From NCBI GenBank assembly GCA_009782215.1, contig WRKO01000018.1:1-49084 (forward strand): DNA of 49,084 nucleotides, given 5' to 3'. This document shows, one piece after another, positions 9,376 to 17,455 of the stretch. A program made the position numbers and the translations under genes. Each line of letters begins with the position of its first letter. Position 1 is the stretch's first letter. This DNA comes from Oscillospiraceae bacterium. Lineage in GTDB: Bacteria; Bacillota; Clostridia; Oscillospirales; UBA929. The notes beneath the pieces were generated by a model that made no database searches, was not told the origin of the DNA, and saw only the letters and a program-made list of their open reading frames with translations.

Positions 9376-10430
9376 ACCGCGTCCGCTCTCGATTCAGGCT
9401 TGATGTCAATTTTGAACCCGGTCAATTTAGCGGCCAGACGGGCGTTCTGCCCCTCCTTGCCGATGGCCAGCGATAATTGGTCGTCCGGCACCACCACGCG
9501 GCAGCTCTTGGTGTCAATCAAATCAACGCGCAGCACCGACGCGGGCGCGAGGGCTTGGGCGATAAACTCGTCCGTCTCCTCGCTGAAGCGCACGACGTCT
9601 ATCTTTTCGCCGCCCAGCTCGCCGGTCACGGCGTTAATCCGGCTCCTGCGGACGCCGATGCAGGCTCCGATGGGGTCTACCTCCCCGTCGTTGGACCACA
9701 CGGCGATTTTGGAGCGCTGCCCGGCTTCGCGCGCAATGGAGCGGATTTCCACCGTTCCGTCGGCGATTTCCGGCACTTCCAGCTCAAAAAGCCGCCTGAG
9801 CAAGCCCGGATGGGTGCGGGAAAGCAGCATCTGCGGGCCGCGGTTGGTGCGGCGTACCTCGATGACGTAGACCTTGACGCGGTCGCCGGGGTTGAGCATC
9901 TCGTCGCGCACCTGCTCCCCCGAGGGCAGCACAGCCTCCACCGTCTCGCCCTTGTTGGTCAGCTCCACAATCGCGCCGCCCGTGCGCGGATCGGGCCGTA
10001 TGACCTGCGCGGTCAGCACTTCATGCTCGCGGGAGGAGTATTCCTCATATATCATGCCGCGTTCGGCCTCGCGTATGCCTTGGATGATGACCTGCTTGGC
10101 GGTCTGCGCCGCAATCCGCCCGAAGTCCTTTGTCGGGATGCCGATATGCACCGTGTCGCCGACGTCCGCGCCCGGCGAGTATTCCCGCGCCTTTTCCACC
10201 GTCAGCTCAAAGGTCGGGTTCTCCACTTCCTCCACGACCACTTTTTGCAGGTACATGCGCACTTCCTTGCGCTCCTCGTCCATCTCCACGAAAATGTTGT
10301 CGCTCACACCCGCGTTGTCGCGCCGGTAAGCGGTCGTCAGCGCTTGGACGATTTTCTCCTTCATGTATTCGCTCGGGATGCCCTTTTCCTTTTCGATTTG
10401 AGCAATGGCGTCAAAGATTTCGGGATTCAT
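9372..10430 (-). CDS. nusA: Transcription termination/antitermination factor NusA
   Basis: Binds RNA polymerase, promotes pausing and intrinsic termination, and takes part in antitermination. 352 residues: N-terminal polymerase-binding domain ([19 protein letters not shown]), S1 domain ([21 protein letters not shown]), then KH1 ([25 protein letters not shown]) and KH2 with the [20 protein letters not shown] loop. The acidic C-terminal repeats of E. coli NusA are absent, as in Firmicutes. It is the first gene of its operon here, with AGGAGG ahead of the ATG. rimP, which usually precedes it, is absent. Confidence 0.97.
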   Translation of the reverse strand: MNPEIFDAIAQIEKEKGIPSEYMKEKIVQALTTAYRRDNAGVSDNIFVEMDEERKEVRMYLQKVVVEEVENPTFELTVEKAREYSPGADVGDTVHIGIPTKDFGRIAAQTAKQVIIQGIREAERGMIYEEYSSREHEVLTAQVIRPDPRTGGAIVELTNKGETVEAVLPSGEQVRDEMLNPGDRVKVYVIEVRRTNRGPQMLLSRTHPGLLRRLFELEVPEIADGTVEIRSIAREAGQRSKIAVWSNDGEVDPIGACIGVRRSRINAVTGELGGEKIDVVRFSEETDEFIAQALAPASVLRVDLIDTKSCRVVVPDDQLSLAIGKEGQNARLAAKLTGFKIDIKPESRADAV

Positions 10431-10440
10431 GATTCATAGC

Positions 10441-10477
10441 CTCCTAAAAACAGAGAGCGGGGCAACCCCACTCTCTA
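10441..10477 (-). promoter_or_regulatory. Attenuator-like hairpin overlapping the nusA ribosome site
   Basis: In the nusA leader an 11-bp stem (minus strand AGAGAGTGGGG with CCCCGCTCTCT, one T-G pair, TTG loop; 10453-10477) is followed by GTTTTT and then directly by the AGGAGG ribosome site (10441-10446). It has the shape of an intrinsic terminator placed between promoter and gene. Regulation by NusA itself is an inference. Confidence 0.6.
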
Positions 10478-10498
10478 AACTCCCAACTCTACCTAAGC

Positions 10499-10526
10499 AT
10501 TATACCACAACTTTGATAAAATGCAA
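10499..10526 (-). promoter_or_regulatory. Promoter of the nusA-infB operon
   Basis: Minus strand -35 TTGCAT (10521-10526) and -10 TATAAT (about 10499-10504) with 16 bases between, about 70 bases before the nusA start. No rimP or other gene is seen between this promoter and nusA. Confidence 0.7.
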
Positions 10527-10625
10527 GGGTTCAGCGAAAAATTTTACCTTTTCTTTGCGCCGCCCCGCCCTTCCAAACATGCAAAGCGGCAAATACCGCC
10601 ATATAGACTAGCGTTTCGCATATAT

Positions 10626-10652
10626 GAGAATTTCTGTCTTCTCGAAATTCTC
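10626..10652. other. 9-bp inverted repeat in the nusA / DUF3810 divergent region
   Basis: GAGAATTTC (10626-10634) and GAAATTCTC (10644-10652) are perfect inverted repeats with a 9-base spacer, just upstream of the plus-strand promoter at 10688. There is no T-run on either side, so an operator is more likely than a terminator. The rest of 10531-10687 holds nothing recognisable. Confidence 0.35.
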
Positions 10653-10687
10653 GATTGTAGGAATTTTAGACTTTTTGAAAATAAGCC

Positions 10688-10716
10688 TTGCTTTTGCCGG
10701 AACGGTATGCTATAAT
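10688..10716 (+). promoter_or_regulatory. Promoter of the DUF3810-cheA-cheW genes
   Basis: -35 TTGCTT (10688-10693) and -10 TATAAT (10711-10716) with exactly 17 bases between, 43 bases before the start codon. Confidence 0.75.
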
Positions 10717-10758
10717 GGGCTCAGGTAAATCGAACGCTCGATAGGGAGGGCTCCCGAA

Positions 10759-11874
10759 ATGTTGCCCAAAAGGCGTAACGCCCTCCGCAACCGGCTCGTT
10801 GCCTCCGCAATCCTGCTGGGTCTGACCGTTCTTCTGGCGGCGGCGGTTCGAGGCGTTCCCTCTTTCACCCAAAGCGTCTATCTGCCCTTTTCCCGAACGG
10901 TTTCGGGATGGCTGGGCGTCCTGTTTTCCTTTACGTCCTACGCGGCGGCGGAAATCCTTCTGCTGCTGGCGGGCGCGGGCGGGCTGTATGCCCTCCTCCG
11001 CTCAATCGTCAGGTCGGTGCGGGCGCGAAGCGCCCGGCCGCTGGCTCTGTGGGGCTCGGGAGTCCTCCTCTGCGCGGCCGCCGCCGCCTTCGCGTTCATG
11101 CTTTTGTGGGGCGGCGCCTATTCCGCGGAGAAAGCGGAAACGCGGCTGGGCTTCCAAACGGACAGGCACGGCGAGGATGTTTTGCATCGGGCAACGCTGC
11201 GGTACATGGAGGACGTCATCCGCTACGCGGCGCTGGCGCCGAGAAACACAGACGGCAAGGTTGACGCGGGAGGGTTTGACGCGCTGGCGCCAGAAGCGGC
11301 GCGGACGGTCAAAGCCCTGATGGAGCAAAACCCCTCCCTGCTCGGCAGAGCCGCCGCACCCCCCCCAAAGCGCGCGCTGTTTTACCCCATCATGGGAATG
11401 CTCGGCATATCCGGCATCTACAGCCCTTTCACCGGCGAGGCGATTGTCAGCACCATCGGCACCGACCCGTTCCAGCCCTCCGTTATGACCCACGAAATGG
11501 CGCACAGGCTGGGCTTCGCGGCGGAGGACGACGCCAACTTTATCGCCTATCTGGCCTGCATGGCGTCCGAGAATCCTGTTTTCCGCTATTCCGGCGCGCT
11601 GATGGCTTTCAGCTACTGCTACAACGCCATGACCGACCCCGGATACATTGCGGACATCGGCGCGGCGATGCGCGCGGACGCCGCGGACGCGCTGGAGGAC
11701 TACAGCCGCAACCGCGCGGAATGGGACAGATACGACGGGCCTCTGCGCGAGGCGGCGGAAACCGTAAACAACACGTATTTGCAGGCGATGGGGCAGGAGG
11801 ACGGCGTGAAAAGCTACGGGCGCGTGGTCGATTTACTGATTGCGCTGTATATATATGAACACGATAACAAGTAA
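10759..11874 (+). CDS. DUF3810 membrane protein, putative zinc metallopeptidase
   Basis: 371 residues. Three hydrophobic stretches (about 13-30, 45-80, 95-120) anchor it in the membrane. The soluble part contains MTHEMAHRLGFAAEDDANFIAYLAC, an HExxH zinc-peptidase motif with a downstream acidic ED pair, as in DUF3810 proteins. Substrate unknown. cheA begins 18 bases after its stop codon, so the genes probably share a transcript, though a chemotaxis role is not shown. GGGAGGG precedes the ATG. Confidence 0.82.
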   Translation: MLPKRRNALRNRLVASAILLGLTVLLAAAVRGVPSFTQSVYLPFSRTVSGWLGVLFSFTSYAAAEILLLLAGAGGLYALLRSIVRSVRARSARPLALWGSGVLLCAAAAAFAFMLLWGGAYSAEKAETRLGFQTDRHGEDVLHRATLRYMEDVIRYAALAPRNTDGKVDAGGFDALAPEAARTVKALMEQNPSLLGRAAAPPPKRALFYPIMGMLGISGIYSPFTGEAIVSTIGTDPFQPSVMTHEMAHRLGFAAEDDANFIAYLACMASENPVFRYSGALMAFSYCYNAMTDPGYIADIGAAMRADAADALEDYSRNRAEWDRYDGPLREAAETVNNTYLQAMGQEDGVKSYGRVVDLLIALYIYEHDNK

Positions 11875-11892
11875 GGCAGGTGTAAACAAGCT

Positions 11893-14010
11893 ATGAGCAA
11901 CGACCCTATGCTGGAGATGTTCATCTTTGAAAATGTCCAGCTCACCGAACGGCTGGAGGAAATCCTAATCGAATGTGAGAATCTGGGCGGCTTTACCGAG
12001 GAGCACGTCAACGAGATTTTCCGCATCATGCACACCATCAAAGGCTCCTCGGCCATGATGGAGTACGAACCCATCGCCACGCTGGGCCACCACATTGAGG
12101 ATATGTTCTTCTATATCCGTGAACACCATCCCTCAACCCTTGACACCGACGAAATCGCCGACATTTGTCTCAACGCGGTGGACTTCTTCAAACAGGAGGT
12201 GGCAAAGATACAGGCTGGCGCGGCGTCGGACGGCGATACGTCCGCGTTTATAGACCGTATCGCAAGGTATATGGACACACTGACCGGCAAAAATGTCCCC
12301 GAACCGGCGGCTGCCGTTTCCGAGCCGCAGGCCGCCGAGCCGTCCGCCCCGGAACCCGCGTCCGCCCCGTCCGGCGGCGGCACGTATTACTGCAAGATTG
12401 TCTTTGACGACGGCTGCAAGATGGAAAACATCCGCGCCTACCAAATCGTCAACACCCTCGGCGACTACTGCGACCACATTGAGTCCATCCCCGCCGACCT
12501 CCTTGAGGACTGCGCCGATGAGATTATCGCCAACGGCGTCCAGCTCACAATGCACACCGACACGCCCATCGACACCATCAGGATGGTCATATCGGAAGCG
12601 CTCTTTGTCAAAAACTTTGAATTGTCGGGAGGCGCCGGCAAACCGGCGGCCCCCGCGCCCGCCCCTGTACCCACACCCGCGCCGGCGGCCCCCGCCCCGG
12701 CGATTAAAACGGAGGTGACACCAATGGAAGCCATACAAACCCCCCAATCTTCCGCGCCCGCCCCGGTTCAGCCCGCGCCCGCGGAACCGAAAAAGCCCGC
12801 GGTCATCGACGAGCTGCCCCTTCAGGCCGTCAGCGAGATTAAGCAGAACTTCATCAGCGTCAACGTCGAAAAGCTGGACAAGCTGATGGATCTCATGGGT
12901 GAGATTGTCATCTCTGTCTCGATGGTGGTCAACAACCCCGACCTCGTGGGTCTTCAACTCGACAACTTTGAAAAGGCGTCGGGCCAACTCCTCAAAAATA
13001 CCGGCGAGCTCCAAAGCATCATCACCTCGGTGCGGATGCTCCCCATCTCCTCCACCTTCCACAAAATGTCGAGGATTGTGCGGGATACCGGCAAGAAGCT
13101 GGGCAAAGAGGCCGAGCTGGTCATTCTGGGCGAGGAGACCGAGGTTGACAAAAACATCATCGACAACCTCTCCGATCCCCTCATGCACATCGTCCGCAAC
13201 GCGATGGATCACGGCCTTGAGGACGACCGCGACGCGCGCATCTCCGCCGGCAAAAACGCGGTGGGGCGCATCGTTCTGGAGGCGCGCAACTCAGGAAGCG
13301 ACGTCATCATCTCCTGCTCGGACGACGGCAAGGGCCTGAACCGCGACAAGATTCTCGAAAAAGCGAGGTCGTCCGGCCTGATGACCCGCCCGGAACACGA
13401 ATACACCGATAAGGACATCTACCAATTCATCATGCTGCCCGGCTTTTCAACCAACGAAGCCGTCACCGAGCTTTCGGGGCGCGGCGTGGGCATGGATGTG
13501 GTGAAGAAAAACATCGAAAAGGTCGGCGGAACGGTAGACCTTGATTCCACCCCCGGACAGGGCATGACCGTGAACATCCGCATCCCGCTGACGCTGGCCA
13601 TCCTCGCGTCCATCGAAATCAGCGTGGGCAAGAACAATTACCTCATCCCGACCCTGAACATCCGCGAGGCGTTCAAGCCCGACATGGACGACATCATCAT
13701 CGACCCGGACGGCAAGGAAATGATTATGTACCGCGGCGAGTGCTTCTCCATCGTGCGCCTGCACCAGCTATTCAACGTCGAGACCGAGGTCACCAATTTC
13801 CAAGACGGCATTATGATTATGATTGAGGACGACGACTACATGACCTGCGTATTCGCCGACGTCATGGTGGGTGAGCAGCAGGCCGTCGTGAAACCCATCC
13901 CCAGCTTCATTACCGAGCGTATCGGCGATATCTACGGCATCGCCGGCTGCACGCTGCTCGGCGACGGCAGCATCAGCCTTATCATTGACGTAAAGAGCCT
14001 GACCCATTAA
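11893..14010 (+). CDS. cheA: Chemotaxis histidine kinase CheA
   Basis: 705 residues with full domain order: Hpt (P1) with the phosphorylated His47 in IMHTIKGSSAMM; a Pro/Ala linker; a P2-like domain near 160-245; a second Pro/Ala linker; dimerisation P3 (EKLDKLMDLMGEIVISVSMV); the ATPase P4 with HIVRNAMDHGLE, DDGKGLN and GRGVGMDVV; and a C-terminal CheW-like P5. It phosphorylates CheY and CheB in response to chemoreceptors at the cell pole. cheW follows 29 bases downstream. No cheY, cheB, cheR or receptor gene lies in the window. Confidence 0.97.
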   Translation: MSNDPMLEMFIFENVQLTERLEEILIECENLGGFTEEHVNEIFRIMHTIKGSSAMMEYEPIATLGHHIEDMFFYIREHHPSTLDTDEIADICLNAVDFFKQEVAKIQAGAASDGDTSAFIDRIARYMDTLTGKNVPEPAAAVSEPQAAEPSAPEPASAPSGGGTYYCKIVFDDGCKMENIRAYQIVNTLGDYCDHIESIPADLLEDCADEIIANGVQLTMHTDTPIDTIRMVISEALFVKNFELSGGAGKPAAPAPAPVPTPAPAAPAPAIKTEVTPMEAIQTPQSSAPAPVQPAPAEPKKPAVIDELPLQAVSEIKQNFISVNVEKLDKLMDLMGEIVISVSMVVNNPDLVGLQLDNFEKASGQLLKNTGELQSIITSVRMLPISSTFHKMSRIVRDTGKKLGKEAELVILGEETEVDKNIIDNLSDPLMHIVRNAMDHGLEDDRDARISAGKNAVGRIVLEARNSGSDVIISCSDDGKGLNRDKILEKARSSGLMTRPEHEYTDKDIYQFIMLPGFSTNEAVTELSGRGVGMDVVKKNIEKVGGTVDLDSTPGQGMTVNIRIPLTLAILASIEISVGKNNYLIPTLNIREAFKPDMDDIIIDPDGKEMIMYRGECFSIVRLHQLFNVETEVTNFQDGIMIMIEDDDYMTCVFADVMVGEQQAVVKPIPSFITERIGDIYGIAGCTLLGDGSISLIIDVKSLTH

Positions 14011-14039
14011 CCTTTGACGATTGAAAGGACGGGATTAAA

Positions 14040-14498
14040 GTGGACGATTTCAACGAGATGCTATCCAGCGGCGAAACACAGGGTATGTACCTTACCTTCA
14101 GCGTGGGCGAGGAAGAATACGGCATGGAGATTGACTATGTCATGGAGATTATCCCCATGCAGCCCATCACCGAGGTACCGGACGTTCCCCATTATATCAA
14201 GGGCCTTATCAACCTGCGCGGCAAAATCACCCCGGTGATGGATGTGCGCCTCCGCTTCAACAAGCCCCCGAGGGAGTACGACGAACGGACAAGCATCATT
14301 GTCGTGATGCAGGACGACAACAGCATCGGCCTGATCATCGACACCATCCGCGACGTGCTGACCATCGACGACGACCAAATCGGCGATCCCGCCGGCGTCA
14401 AGACCGGCACGCCCAACCGCTATATCAAGAGCATTGCCAGCACCGACCACGGCAACAAGCTCATCATCAACCTCGAAAGGGTTTTGAGCGACCAGTAA
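14040..14498 (+). CDS. cheW: Chemotaxis coupling protein CheW
   Basis: 152-residue SH3-like scaffold that links chemoreceptors to CheA. Typical blocks: LTFSVGEEEYGMEIDYVMEI, EVPDVPHYIKGLINLRGKI and PVMDVRLRF. The start is GTG at 14040; GAAAGGACGGG lies upstream. Co-directional with cheA and closed by a strong terminator. Confidence 0.95.
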   Translation: MDDFNEMLSSGETQGMYLTFSVGEEEYGMEIDYVMEIIPMQPITEVPDVPHYIKGLINLRGKITPVMDVRLRFNKPPREYDERTSIIVVMQDDNSIGLIIDTIRDVLTIDDDQIGDPAGVKTGTPNRYIKSIASTDHGNKLIINLERVLSDQ

Positions 14499-14510
14499 CC
14501 CCACCCATTA

Positions 14511-14550
14511 AAAAGCTGCGCCTCCCTGCTATGAGGGGGACGCAGCTTTT
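14511..14550. terminator. Bidirectional terminator between cheW and the M23 gene
   Basis: AAAAGCTGCG (14511-14520) pairs with CGCAGCTTTT (14541-14550), with an inner CTCCC/GAGGG arm. The flanking A- and T-runs let it act for cheW on the plus strand and for the convergent M23 peptidase gene on the minus strand. Confidence 0.85.
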
Positions 14551-14565
14551 GCCCGCTCTTCGGGG

Positions 14566-15429
14566 TTAAGGCAGATACTCCGCCGGGTCAACCGGCTCGC
14601 CGTCTTTCAGAATCTCAAAGTGCAGATGCGGCGGCAGAGATGCTTCGGCGATTGACGTGGCCCCCACAGCGCCGATGGTGTCCCCGGCCTTCACCGTCTT
14701 GCCCGCTTCGGCGGTCAGCGTTCCCGACAGGTTGGCGTAGATGGTTCGGTAGCCGCCGGAGTGTTCGATGACGACCGTCGCGCCCATGCTGCGCGGCCCG
14801 TTTTCCATAACCTCCGCAATCACACCGTCGGCGGCGGCCTGCACCAGCGCGCCCGCGGCCGTCTCAATGTCTACGCCCGGATGATAGCGCCATTCGCGCA
14901 GGGTTTCATAAAAAACGTCGGCAATCTCGCTGAAGGAGACGATGACCTCGCCCCTGACCGGCGGAAAGAAGGAGGGGACTGTGTTTTCGTCGGAGGCCGG
15001 CGTCGGCTGCGGCGAGGCGGGCGGCACCGCGGGCAGAAGCGGCGCGTTGCCTGTGACGGCGACGTCCTCCCCGTCTCCCTCCCCGCTCACAGCCGCCGCG
15101 CCGGGCGTATCGGAAACGCTTCCGCTCTGCCGGGGAATCTCAACAACAGGGGGCGTGGGGGCCGCGAGCGGCGGCGGTGACGACGGCGGCAGGGCGGGCG
15201 GCGGCGGGGCGGCCGGAGCTATTGAAACTCCGGGCGGGCGCGGGGCGGGCGGCGAGCCGGGGGACGCCAAAGCCAAGCCGGGCGATTCGGGAACCTCGCC
15301 CGAGCCCCCGAAAAAGAGCATGTACCCGGACGCGCCAATGGCGGCCACGCAAAGAATTAACACGACGTAAAACCCTTTGCCCGCGAAGAAATCCAGCAGT
15401 TTGTGCGCTTTCCCTTGTTTTTGATTCAA
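14566..15429 (-). CDS. Membrane-anchored M23 (LytM) peptidase-like protein
   Basis: 287 residues: short cytoplasmic start, one membrane helix (about 18-38), a Pro/Ala/Ser-rich linker of about 110 residues, and a C-terminal M23 domain. Metal ligands appear in YHPGVDIETA (HxxxD) and HLHFEI (HxH). The usual catalytic histidine in YxHL is replaced: the sequence reads IYANLSG. SpoIIQ-type sporulation proteins show comparable architecture and loss of residues, so that is a possible role (inference). Start TTG at 15429 follows GGAGG by eight bases; a GTG at 15438 lies inside that site. Confidence 0.82.
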   Translation of the reverse strand: MNQKQGKAHKLLDFFAGKGFYVVLILCVAAIGASGYMLFFGGSGEVPESPGLALASPGSPPAPRPPGVSIAPAAPPPPALPPSSPPPLAAPTPPVVEIPRQSGSVSDTPGAAAVSGEGDGEDVAVTGNAPLLPAVPPASPQPTPASDENTVPSFFPPVRGEVIVSFSEIADVFYETLREWRYHPGVDIETAAGALVQAAADGVIAEVMENGPRSMGATVVIEHSGGYRTIYANLSGTLTAEAGKTVKAGDTIGAVGATSIAEASLPPHLHFEILKDGEPVDPAEYLP

Positions 15430-15470
15430 TGGTAACACCTCCGCCGCTAGTATCGACGGAGGCGCGGTGA

Positions 15471-15498
15471 ATTATACATAATTTAACGCGAATGGCAA
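15471..15498 (-). promoter_or_regulatory. Promoter of the M23 peptidase-like gene
   Basis: Minus strand -35 TTGCCA (15493-15498) and -10 TATAAT (15471-15476), spacing 16. CCTCCG and CGGAGG (15439-15463) could fold and hide the ribosome site, a weak hint of post-transcriptional control. Confidence 0.55.
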
Positions 15499-15552
15499 AA
15501 AACTCTCCGCGCCGATGGGCTGCGCCCGTCCCCGCGTCAAAACACTCAATAT

Positions 15553-16092
15553 TTAATGAACGTCTTGACCATACTCGCTTTTCAATATCCGCATCATAAT
15601 GAAATCGCTGAACTCCCCGTTATGCAAATATCCCTGCTCCTGAATCCCCTCTTCCTTAAATCCGAGCCGTTCCCAGTATTTTACCGCCGGTACGTTTAAT
15701 TTGACCACGCCGACGGATACACGATTCATATTGTAATGCCGGAAAGCCCGCTCCAGCATCAGCCGCCCCGCTTCGGCGCCGTATCCCTTTCCTTGGTCGT
15801 CGGGATTGGGGATCATCATCGACATATCCGTACAGCGCCAATGACGCCACATACGCAGAAGCCCTGTTTCCCCTAAGAGCCTGCCTGTTTTTTTATCCGT
15901 AACGGCATACCAATCCTCATCAGCGCCTTCAGGACGCCGTATCCGTTTCCGTTCCGCTTCCGGCGTCGTCGGCTCGTAGAAACCGCACTCAAACATAATC
16001 TCCGGGGCGCTGTACCAATGGGCAAAAAACTCGGCGTCCTCTTCACATAATGGCCGCAAAACCACATTTTCCCCATAAATTGAGCTTTTCAT
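15553..16092 (-). CDS. GNAT N-acetyltransferase (RimJ/RimL type)
   Basis: 179 residues from the ATG at 16092, which lies ten bases after GGAGG. The acetyl-CoA loop is DQGKGYGAEAGRLML, with the later NVPAVKYWERLGFKEEG typical of RimJ/RimL-like enzymes. The substrate cannot be told. It is the last gene of the fliD-fliS-yaaR run, 42 bases after yaaR, which suggests co-transcription. Acetylation of a flagellar protein or sugar is possible but unsupported by sequence. Confidence 0.85.
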   Translation of the reverse strand: MKSSIYGENVVLRPLCEEDAEFFAHWYSAPEIMFECGFYEPTTPEAERKRIRRPEGADEDWYAVTDKKTGRLLGETGLLRMWRHWRCTDMSMMIPNPDDQGKGYGAEAGRLMLERAFRHYNMNRVSVGVVKLNVPAVKYWERLGFKEEGIQEQGYLHNGEFSDFIMMRILKSEYGQDVH

Positions 16093-16134
16093 AGCTTCCA
16101 ATCCTCCGCAAATCGCCGCCGGACACACGCCAGC

Positions 16135-16587
16135 TCACGCCAGCAGGTCCACCAGCATCCCGTTGATGTCGCTGATGTCGGCGATTAGCTGGATTTGGTC
16201 CACCTGATTGCCGAGGATGTCCCGCGTGATTTTTTCCAATTTTTCATCAATGCGCTTGACCACGGCGTATATATGGTGCCGGCCGCGCCCGTCGCGGGAG
16301 GGGCGCTTGCTGAACTCATAGGAAAACCGCACGGCCTCCGCCATAAACTCCGCCAGCATCTTTTTATACCGCTTCAATTCCGCGATGTCATACCGCTGCG
16401 CCAGCACCTCGCCCTGACGGACGATGTCCCGGCTCAACTGGGTTAGAACCTCCGAGGCGTTGGCGTGGTCAATGCCGCGCATGACTTCGCGAAAAGCGCC
16501 CTGCCGGGGCGCTTCAATGTGCGGCTCGCCAACCGGCGCAGGCTGCGCGGATGGGCGGACGCCGCGGTTGAATTCAGATATCTTCAT
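16135..16587 (-). CDS. yaaR: YaaR-family (DUF327) protein
   Basis: 150 residues from the ATG at 16587 (an in-frame GTG at 16599 is possible). The diagnostic C-terminal half reads RYKKMLAEFMAEAVRFSYEF and IYAVVKRIDEKLEKITRDIL. YaaR proteins often lie among flagellar genes of Clostridia; their function is not established. It lies 46 bases after the flgN-like gene, transcribed in the same direction. Confidence 0.85.
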   Translation of the reverse strand: MKISEFNRGVRPSAQPAPVGEPHIEAPRQGAFREVMRGIDHANASEVLTQLSRDIVRQGEVLAQRYDIAELKRYKKMLAEFMAEAVRFSYEFSKRPSRDGRGRHHIYAVVKRIDEKLEKITRDILGNQVDQIQLIADISDINGMLVDLLA

Positions 16588-16633
16588 TGCTTTCACCAAC
16601 CTCCCCCGCCCCGTTTGCGGGGCGGCAGAGCGT

Positions 16634-16978
16634 CTACTGCTTCTTGTCGATATAGGTGGCGCCGACGCCGGAGCTGAGCGCGTCGTAGCCGCGCACGGTG
16701 GTTTTCCCCTCCCGCGTCTTTTTCATCAGCGCGCGCAGGTTTTTCATCTCGTCCCGCGCCAGCTTGACGTTTTCGCTCTCGGCGGCGGCGATTCTCTCCA
16801 GAAGCGCGCGCGCCTCGCCGCCCGGAGAAGCGGGCGGCAGCTCTCCGAGGGCTTGAATCAAGCCCTCTTTCCGCTCAAGGTTTTCCGCCAGAGCGGATAA
16901 ATCCCCTTGGGCAATCAAGCCGCGCTGCGCCAGCGTGAGCTGTTCAATTTCCGTTAAAATGGCAAGTAGCTTCTCCAC
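16634..16978 (-). CDS. FlgN/FliT-like flagellar export chaperone
   Basis: 114 residues, almost entirely helical, with heptad-like EIEQLTLAQRGLIAQGDLSALAENLERKEGLIQ. The Gly-Tyr and GATYIDKK ending is seen in FlgN/FliT-type chaperones, which hold hook-filament junction or cap proteins before export. Weak sequence family: the call rests mainly on size, helices and position just after fliS. GTG start preceded by GGAGGG. Confidence 0.7.
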   Translation of the reverse strand: MEKLLAILTEIEQLTLAQRGLIAQGDLSALAENLERKEGLIQALGELPPASPGGEARALLERIAAAESENVKLARDEMKNLRALMKKTREGKTTVRGYDALSSGVGATYIDKKQ

Positions 16979-16990
16979 AAAACCCTCCGC

Positions 16991-17395
16991 TCAGCCAATC
17001 GCCGTCGCCACCGCCGATTGTCTCCGGTGGATCAGGACGGCCTGCTGCCAAGTGTCGCGCAGCTCGGTTATAAGCCCGACGGCTTCGTCGATTTTGTCGG
17101 TGTCTTTTTTCACGTTGGCCCAAACCAGCGCGTCCATGAGGAAATCATATAGCTGCATGAGCTGCTTGGAAATCGGGTAGTTCATATCCAGCGAACGCAT
17201 CAGCTCGCAGATGATGCCCTGCGCCTTTTGCAGCATATCATTGGCTTTCAGAAAGTCCTTCGTTTCGATATATAGTTTTGAGCGTTTGAGGTTTCGGATA
17301 CAGCCGTCGTAGAGCATCAGGGTCAGCTCTCCGGGGCTGGCCGTCATTGCGCTTTGCTGCCTATACTGGTTGCCTGCGGCCGAATATGCCACCAT
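16991..17395 (-). CDS. fliS: Flagellin export chaperone FliS
   Basis: 134 residues; binds the flagellin C-terminus to prevent early polymerisation in the cytoplasm. Hallmarks are NQYRQQSAMTASPGELTLMLYDGCIRNLK at the start and LMRSLDMNYPISKQLMQLYDFL in the middle. It follows fliD by 60 bases, the usual order. No flagellin gene is in the window. Confidence 0.95.
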   Translation of the reverse strand: MVAYSAAGNQYRQQSAMTASPGELTLMLYDGCIRNLKRSKLYIETKDFLKANDMLQKAQGIICELMRSLDMNYPISKQLMQLYDFLMDALVWANVKKDTDKIDEAVGLITELRDTWQQAVLIHRRQSAVATAIG

Positions 17396-17455
17396 GCCAA
17401 TCTCTCCGTTTCTTTACCAAGCCCACGCCGCCCGGCGGACGGCCCGGCTCTTCGT

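Noticed and set aside
7033..9870. 945-codon plus-strand open frame
   Set aside because: It lies wholly antisense to infB, ylxQ, ylxR and part of nusA, which are unmistakable. Its translation is low-complexity and rich in Arg/His/Leu, the usual shadow of a GC-rich gene.
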